A DNA stretch of 16,373 nucleotides from an uncultured Clostridia bacterium (GTDB lineage: Bacteria; Bacillota; Clostridia; Lachnospirales; Lachnospiraceae). The stretch is from NCBI GenBank assembly GCA_945622055.1, contig CALZBV010000028.1:1-16373 (forward strand), in the 5' to 3' direction. A program made the position numbers and the translations under genes. The notes beneath the pieces are model-generated. The model was given only the letters and a program-made list of their open reading frames with translations, did not search any database and was not told the DNA's origin. Below, one piece after another: positions 12,604 through 16,373 of the stretch. The stretch's first letter is position 1, and each line of letters begins with the position of its first letter.

Positions 12604-13743
12604 CTACGTATCCTTTCTCAGTATCTCCAAATACTCCTCATACGCAAACACTCTGTTTCGTGCAGCATTGGTTGTCTCCTTCAATATCCCCAGCTCTACA
12701 AGCTTCTTTACGGCTGTAGCTGCTGTATTGTAACTAATCTCTAGTTCTTTTGCGGTTTTCTTAATATCAATAATCGGATACTGCTCGACATAATCGAACA
12801 CCGCACGTAAATTATCCTTGCTCCGCGTCGTTTTCGGAAGCTTTTCTATGTTTATGTCATGCAAATGCGAAAGCTTGTTGATGGATTCCAAAGAATCTGC
12901 AGCCGCTTTACTTACCGCTTCCAAAAAGAATCTAATCCATTGTTCAAAATTGCCGCTTCTTCTGACCTCACTGATTCGGTCGTAGTACTCCACCTGGTTC
13001 TTTTTCAGGAAATAGGATATATATATTACCGGCTTCGTAAGCACCCTCTGCTCCATCAGATAAAGCAATATCAGCAGCCTCCCGATTCTTCCGTTTCCGT
13101 CTAAAAACGGATGGATAGTTTCAAATTGATAGTGAATCAGAGCCACCCGAACCAACGGGTCATACTCCACACTTTCATTCATATACTTTTCCAAATCCGA
13201 CATAGCAGCCTGCATATCCTCTACATTCGGCGGAATATATCTGGCCTCTTTCAATGAGCAGTTTGCCGGCCCTATCCAATTTTGAGAACGTCTGAATTCT
13301 CCCGGCGTTTTATCCTCTCCACGAACCCCTTCCATCAATACCTCATGTACTTCCCGGATGAATCTGCTGCACAGCGGGAACTTCTCCAAACGCATCAGTG
13401 CGTACTGCGTTGCTTTTACATAATTAATAACATCCGATACATCCAGATTTGCATTCGTATCCACCTCCGGATCAAGTACGTCATCAAGAGTACACTGCGT
13501 TCCCTCAATTTGAGAAGAAATCAAGGATTCCTTTCTGACATACATCGATATAAACAAATCTGCATTGGCAATTAGCTGTGATGCAGTATCAAGCTTTGCC
13601 AACTGGTTGTTTGCATCTATTATGAGCCGTACCGTTTCTTCATCCATTGCAAGCTCCGGCATCGGAGGTAACGGACTCGGCTTAAACGATTGATACGCAG
13701 ACTCTCCTGTTAAGTTATCTACATAAATACCTGCTCGATTCAT
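12604..13743 (-). CDS. Fic family protein (class II type) with C-terminal winged helix
   Basis: Predicted protein AMP transferase: Fic enzymes move AMP from ATP to a hydroxyl of a target protein. The 379-residue protein has an N-terminal Fic_N-like segment (PSPLPPMPEL, 22-31). The autoinhibitory helix motif SSQIEG follows (S76, E80, G81); that Glu normally blocks productive ATP binding. The catalytic loop is HPFLDGNGRIGR (211-222) with catalytic H211. A C-terminal winged-helix-like region (about 300-379, IDIKKTAKELEISYNTAATAVKKLVELG) suggests DNA binding. The ATG at 13743 has GGGG at 13751-13754. It is divergent from a second fic gene and followed by a small ORF. All key residues are intact, so it should be an active but inhibited enzyme; deAMPylation is also possible. 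Confidence 0.93.
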   Translation of the reverse strand: MNRAGIYVDNLTGESAYQSFKPSPLPPMPELAMDEETVRLIIDANNQLAKLDTASQLIANADLFISMYVRKESLISSQIEGTQCTLDDVLDPEVDTNANLDVSDVINYVKATQYALMRLEKFPLCSRFIREVHEVLMEGVRGEDKTPGEFRRSQNWIGPANCSLKEARYIPPNVEDMQAAMSDLEKYMNESVEYDPLVRVALIHYQFETIHPFLDGNGRIGRLLILLYLMEQRVLTKPVIYISYFLKKNQVEYYDRISEVRRSGNFEQWIRFFLEAVSKAAADSLESINKLSHLHDINIEKLPKTTRSKDNLRAVFDYVEQYPIIDIKKTAKELEISYNTAATAVKKLVELGILKETTNAARNRVFAYEEYLEILRKDT

Positions 13744-13755
13744 AGAATCACCCCT

Positions 13756-13901
13756 TTTTTGAAATAACTACCCTTATTATACCCTCTTTATTTCAAAAAG
13801 TCACTATTTTTTGAAATAAGAATCACGGATTTTATTTTTATTTCAATTTCAATCCACTTTTTGAAATAAGAACTTACATTTTTCATCCTTATTTCAAAAA
13901 A
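13756..13901. promoter_or_regulatory. Operator-like array of TTTTTGAAATAA sites at the first fic promoter
   Basis: Five full 12-bp copies and one partial copy alternate in orientation. Forward copies are at 13756-13767, 13808-13819 and 13858-13869. Reverse copies (TTATTTCAAAAA) are at 13788-13799 and 13889-13900, with a partial one at 13838-13846. They form three inverted pairs repeating every 50-52 bp. One copy lies between the -35 and -10 boxes of the fic promoter and another just after the expected start site, so binding should repress transcription. The C-terminal winged helix of the Fic protein is the obvious candidate binder (inference). Confidence 0.78.
13776..13804 (-). promoter_or_regulatory. 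Promoter of the minus-strand fic gene
   Basis: On the minus strand a perfect TATAAT (13776-13781) stands 17 bp from GTGACT (13799-13804, four of six matches to consensus). The predicted start near 13769 leaves a leader of about 25 nt. Operator-like sites overlap the spacer and the start region. Confidence 0.7.
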
Positions 13902-13908
13902 GTATTGT

Positions 13909-14037
13909 TTACAACTCTTCCGTATCATGCTCCAAACCGATATCCTCAATCATTCCGGAATAAAAACTTTCTCTTTGCGCATATACTACTATTAATTTTC
14001 CCCTTAATTCGCAACAGAAAATAAGGTAATCTTTCCC
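13909..14037 (-). pseudogene. Possible gene remnant between the two fic genes
   Basis: A 42-codon minus-strand frame without a start codon, bounded by stops, reads KDYLIFCCELRGKLIVVYAQ and ends in GLEHDTEEL. Its composition looks protein-like, but the upstream half overlaps the regulatory sites of the plus-strand fic gene. It is either the tail of a gene displaced when the Fic genes arrived, or chance in AT-rich DNA. Confidence 0.22.
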
Positions 14038-14101
14038 TTAACAATTGACTTTTCCCTTATTTTCTGATACTATTTAAGGGAAAGAAAGGAGGATAAGGGA
14101 A
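13997..14101. promoter_or_regulatory. Operator-like array of TTTCCCTTAA sites at the second fic promoter
   Basis: Variants of TTTCCCTTAA occur at about 13997-14006 (one extra C), 14032-14041 (perfect) and 14051-14059 (ends TTAT). Inverted copies are at 14074-14083 (perfect TTAAGGGAAA) and 14094-14101 (ATAAGGGAA, touching the start codon). A degenerate inverted copy is at 14020-14029. The 14051 site fills the start of the promoter spacer, the 14074 site follows the -10 directly, and the last abuts the ribosome binding site. The motif differs from that of the neighbouring fic gene, so each promoter seems to have a dedicated regulator. Confidence 0.72.
14045..14073 (+). promoter_or_regulatory. 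Promoter of the plus-strand fic gene
   Basis: TTGACT (14045-14050) and TACTAT (14068-14073) are 17 bp apart with an extended -10 TGA. The start near 14080 gives a leader of about 20 nt containing AAAGGAGG (14085-14092). Confidence 0.65.
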
Positions 14102-15147
14102 TGAGAGACTTTAATTACTCAAAAATCAAAGAACAAAGCTGGGATTCCGAGATTCTCGGTCTCATTGCTGCCATCTATAAGGAAGCAGGCAAGCAAGAGC
14201 TCTACTTAAAGCAGCGCCCGGAAGAACTGGAAAAGCTCGTGGAGATTGCAAAGGTACAGAGTACCGAGGCATCCAATGCCATTGAAGGTATCGTTACCAC
14301 CAGCACCCGTATGAGACAACTGGTGGAAGAAAAGACCACTCCGAAGAACCGCGACGAGCAGGAGATTGCCGGCTACAGAGACGTGCTAAACATCATCCAC
14401 GAAAACTTTGACGCAATTCCTCTTTCACAAAATTATATCCTCCAGCTCCATAAGATTATGTACAGCCACATGAATAATCCTATGGCCGGACAGACCAAAA
14501 ATACACAGAACTACATTACGGCAAAATATCCGGACGGACACGTAGAAACGCTCTTTACGCCGCTGGCTCCTTTCGAAACACCGGAAGCTCTGGATAAAAT
14601 CTGCGAGGAATTCAACCGCGTGATCGGCAATATGGAAGTAGAACCCCTCATTGCCATCCCGATTTTCATCCACGACTTTCTTTGCATCCACCCGTTTAAC
14701 GACGGAAACGGACGCATGAGCAGACTCCTCACCACGCTTCTGCTCTATCGGAACGGATTTTACGTAGGAAAATACATTTCATTGGAAGCAAAGATAGCAA
14801 AGAACAAAGACCTCTACTACGACTCCCTGAACCGGTCCCAAGATGGTTGGCACGAGGGGAAGGAAGATTCTCTCCCGTTCATCAAGTATCTTCTCGGAAC
14901 CATCCTTGCCGCCTACCGCGACTTTGAAGACCGATTCTCCATCGTAGAAGAAAAGCTCCCGGCCATCGACATGGTCCGAAAAGCCACACAGAACAAAATT
15001 GGAAAATTCACCAAACAAGACATCCGTGAATTATGCCCTTCCTTAAGCATCAGCTCCATCGAAGGCGCATTACGAAAAATGGTCGCCGCCGGCGAACTCA
15101 TGAGAAGCGGAGTAGGAAAAACGACATTTTATGTGAGAGCTAAATAG
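14101..15147 (+). CDS. Second Fic family protein with C-terminal winged-helix-like region
   Basis: Predicted Fic AMP transferase of 348 residues, only distantly similar to its divergent neighbour. It has the autoinhibitory motif SNAIEG (S58, E62, G63) within an N-terminal helical segment, and the catalytic loop HPFNDGNGRMSR (197-208) with catalytic H197. A C-terminal segment (about 295-348, FTKQDIRELCPSLSISSIEGALRKMVAAGEL, then KTTFYV) has winged-helix character. The ATG at 14101 sits 8 nt from AAAGGAGG. It is a single gene followed by a weak terminator. Codon usage looks richer in G+C than the minus-strand fic gene, suggesting separate origins for the two. All catalytic and inhibitory residues are present. 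Confidence 0.93.
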   Translation: MRDFNYSKIKEQSWDSEILGLIAAIYKEAGKQELYLKQRPEELEKLVEIAKVQSTEASNAIEGIVTTSTRMRQLVEEKTTPKNRDEQEIAGYRDVLNIIHENFDAIPLSQNYILQLHKIMYSHMNNPMAGQTKNTQNYITAKYPDGHVETLFTPLAPFETPEALDKICEEFNRVIGNMEVEPLIAIPIFIHDFLCIHPFNDGNGRMSRLLTTLLLYRNGFYVGKYISLEAKIAKNKDLYYDSLNRSQDGWHEGKEDSLPFIKYLLGTILAAYRDFEDRFSIVEEKLPAIDMVRKATQNKIGKFTKQDIRELCPSLSISSIEGALRKMVAAGELMRSGVGKTTFYVRAK

Positions 15148-15150
15148 AGT

Positions 15151-15180
15151 AAGAGGCGCCCCATTCCGGAGCGCCCCTTC
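15151..15180. terminator. Weak stem-loop between the second fic gene and cotJC
   Basis: GGCGC (15155-15159) pairs with GCGCC (15171-15175), then, past one mismatch, CC with GG around ATTCC. Flanking AAGAG/CTTCTCTT gives a pyrimidine-rich tail rather than a T-run. It lies between two convergent genes and probably terminates both with modest efficiency. Confidence 0.45.
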
Positions 15181-15203
15181 TCTTGGCTGCCTGTTTTAAT
15201 TTC

Positions 15204-15812
15204 TTACCGCGCTTTATCCGCCATAAATGCCGGATTGATTGCATAATAGTTCCTGGAGTCAAGCTTCTCCTGAACAATACGCAGGCTCTCGCCGAAACGC
15301 TGGAAATGCACAATTTCACGTTCCCGCAGGAAACGGATCGGGTCACACACATCATGGTCGTGCACCAGACGCAAAATATTGTCGTAGGTAGATCTTGCCT
15401 TCTGCTCCGCTGCCATATCCTCTACCAGGTCTGTAATCGGATCGCCTTTGGACTGGAATTCACATGCATTGAATGGGATTCCTCCCGCAGCCTGCGGCCA
15501 GATGCCAAGGGTATGGTCCACATAGTACTTATCAAAGCCCGATGCGGCAATCTCCTCCGGTGTAAGATTTTTTGTCAGCTGATATACAATGGTCCCGACA
15601 ATCTCAAGGTGTGCAAGCTCCTCGGTGCCAATGTCCGTAAGCACTCCGGAAACCTTCCGGTACGGCATCGCATAACGCTGGGAAAGATAGCGCATAGAAG
15701 CGGCCAGCTCGCCGTCCGGACCACCAAACTGGCTCATAATCACCATCGCAAGCTTTGGATTCGTTTCCTTGATATTTACCGGATACTGTAATCGACGTTC
15801 ATAGCTCCACAT
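15204..15812 (-). CDS. cotJC: CotJC, manganese-catalase-like spore coat protein
   Basis: Spore-coat component of the manganese catalase family; the fold is a four-helix ferritin-like bundle with a di-manganese site that can dismutate hydrogen peroxide. In 202 residues the expected ligands are visible: E35 (DGELAASMRY), E65 and H68 (GTEELAHLE), E136 (DMAAEQKA) and H169 (EIVHFQRFGE). E65 to H68 and E136 to H169 keep the spacing of the Lactobacillus enzyme (E66/H69 and E148/H181). It is shorter than free catalases, as is usual for CotJC. The start overlaps the cotJB stop by 1 nt (TAATG), after AAGGAG within cotJB. Probably transcribed in the mother cell during sporulation, with its promoter outside the window. 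Confidence 0.95.
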   Translation of the reverse strand: MWSYERRLQYPVNIKETNPKLAMVIMSQFGGPDGELAASMRYLSQRYAMPYRKVSGVLTDIGTEELAHLEIVGTIVYQLTKNLTPEEIAASGFDKYYVDHTLGIWPQAAGGIPFNACEFQSKGDPITDLVEDMAAEQKARSTYDNILRLVHDHDVCDPIRFLREREIVHFQRFGESLRIVQEKLDSRNYYAINPAFMADKAR

Positions 15813-16069
15813 TATTTACACTCTCCTTCCCACGGCCACGGCTGGTCCACCCATGTCCAGTCATCTCCACAGAAGCAATCATAGGAGCTGAGCGGTCCAT
15901 ACGCTGCAGTATACTCTTCTACCAGCTTTTTCCTGACAGCACACATATCTCTGTAATACTCCAATGCATCAGGGCAATTCGGATGCGTATCCAAAAAGAG
16001 CCTTGCGTCATCCATCGCAAAGCTCGCTTCGTTTATCTTACGTTTTAACATTGTTTTGTCCATTGCCAT
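15812..16069 (-). CDS. cotJB: CotJB, spore coat assembly protein
   Basis: An 85-residue member of the CotJB family, which works with CotJA and CotJC in the inner spore coat. Family features: a helical N-terminus (LKRKINEASFAMDDARLFLDTHP), the central DALEYYRDMCAVRKKLVEEY segment, and the Tyr/Trp-rich end (YGPLSSYDCF, then WTWVDQPWPWEGEC). Length is typical. The start overlaps the cotJA stop as TGATG, with AAGGAG about 8 nt upstream inside cotJA. The 1-nt overlaps on both sides indicate tightly coupled translation of the three coat proteins. Confidence 0.95.
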   Translation of the reverse strand: MAMDKTMLKRKINEASFAMDDARLFLDTHPNCPDALEYYRDMCAVRKKLVEEYTAAYGPLSSYDCFCGDDWTWVDQPWPWEGECK

Positions 16070-16373
16070 CAGTTACATCTCCTTCCCAGAAATTCAAGAT
16101 TCAGCTGTCTGAAAATGGTTCCGGTAGAGAAGCCCTCGCAAACCTCGTAGAGCTCCTTCCATTCCTGCCACGGCACATACGCCATTCCAATGGTCTTGCC
16201 CGGCATATCCGGTTCACAGCAGCCTTCCTTGTCTCTGTCAGAGGTTCCAATCACACAGCCACAATCCGGCTTCTCCGGCTTGGACGGGCGCATATCACAG
16301 CCACAGTCCGGCTTCTCCGGTATGGACGGGCGCATATCACAGCCGCAATCCGGCTTTTCCGGCTTGGACGGGC
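16069..16373 (-). CDS. cotJA: CotJA spore coat protein, partial, with N-terminal Cys repeats
   Basis: 3' portion of cotJA; the frame remains open to the window edge, so the true start lies outside. The conserved CotJA domain is the last 43 or so residues: IGMAYVPWQEWKELYEVC, then GTIFRQLNLEFLG, matching the family pattern of an AYVPxQxW segment and GTIFPxLxxPF. Ahead of it is an unusual extension of repeated 14-residue units, MRPSKPEKPDCGCD, followed by a Cys-rich spacer (EGCCEPDMPGK). An internal ATG at 16335 could start a shorter product, but no ribosome binding site precedes it and the repeat continues upstream. First gene of the cotJABC order. Confidence 0.9.
   Translation of the reverse strand, partial: PSKPEKPDCGCDMRPSIPEKPDCGCDMRPSKPEKPDCGCVIGTSDRDKEGCCEPDMPGKTIGMAYVPWQEWKELYEVCEGFSTGTIFRQLNLEFLGRRCN
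16255..16373 (-). repeat. 42-bp tandem repeat in cotJA
   Basis: About 2.8 copies of a 42-bp unit are visible and continue off the window; only a few positions differ between copies. Each encodes MRPS[K/I]PEKPDCGC plus D or V. Near identity suggests recent expansion or homogenisation and in-frame length variation. Confidence 0.92.

Noticed and set aside
13756..13901. Regularly spaced repeats considered as a CRISPR array
   Set aside because: Repeats are only 12 bp, alternate in orientation and overlap a promoter; no cas genes.

Overview
The window looks like a spore-forming, low-to-medium G+C Clostridia chromosome, most probably a gut-type Lachnospiraceae. The grounds are a cotJABC spore-coat operon, two Firmicute-style ECF sigma/anti-sigma modules, a carbohydrate-utilisation patch (GH43 glycosidase, TIM-barrel isomerase/epimerase, L-fucose-isomerase-like enzyme), strong AGGAGG ribosome binding sites and consensus SigA promoters. 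The genus is inferred, not proven. I saw no rRNA, tRNA, CRISPR array, insertion sequence or prophage gene.

Layout. (1) 9-1171, minus: ECF sigma factor and its membrane-anchored presumptive anti-sigma factor, joined by an ATGA overlap. (2) 1340-3908: a GH43 glycosidase (minus) and a sugar isomerase/epimerase-like protein (plus) diverge from a 190-bp region with a good promoter in each direction. (3) 3909-4272: a palindromic interspersed-repeat-like element, then a promoter and a hairpin-rich 5' leader. (4) 4273-7534: two unusual plus-strand genes, each with its own promoter. The first encodes a protein with an RRXRR-like N-terminus, a proline-repeat linker and an acidic coiled coil. The second encodes a lipoprotein with two RsgI-like domains and a large DnaJ-type CxxC array. 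(5) 7577-9314: a probably highly expressed L-fucose-isomerase-family enzyme behind a perfect consensus promoter, ending at a bidirectional terminator shared with a Bax-inhibitor-1 family membrane protein (minus).

(6) 10283-12125: a second ECF sigma operon (sigma, anti-sigma-like membrane protein, second membrane protein) in visibly AT-richer DNA. (7) 12222-15147: a two-Fic locus. A class II-type Fic protein (minus), followed by a 59-codon small ORF, diverges from a second Fic protein (plus). Both have the inhibitory S-xxx-E-G motif, the HPFxDGNGR catalytic loop and a C-terminal winged-helix-like region. Each promoter is embedded in its own distinct array of repeated operator-like sites (TTTTTGAAATAA for one, TTTCCCTTAA for the other). 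(8) 15204-16373, minus: cotJC, cotJB and the 3' part of cotJA, whose N-terminus carries 14-residue Cys-containing repeats that run off the window.

The strongest candidates for something undescribed are the Fic pair with its operator arrays, small ORF and helically phased repeats (12311-14101), and the structured-leader/RRXRR-like gene next to the zinc-ribbon lipoprotein (4096-7534).
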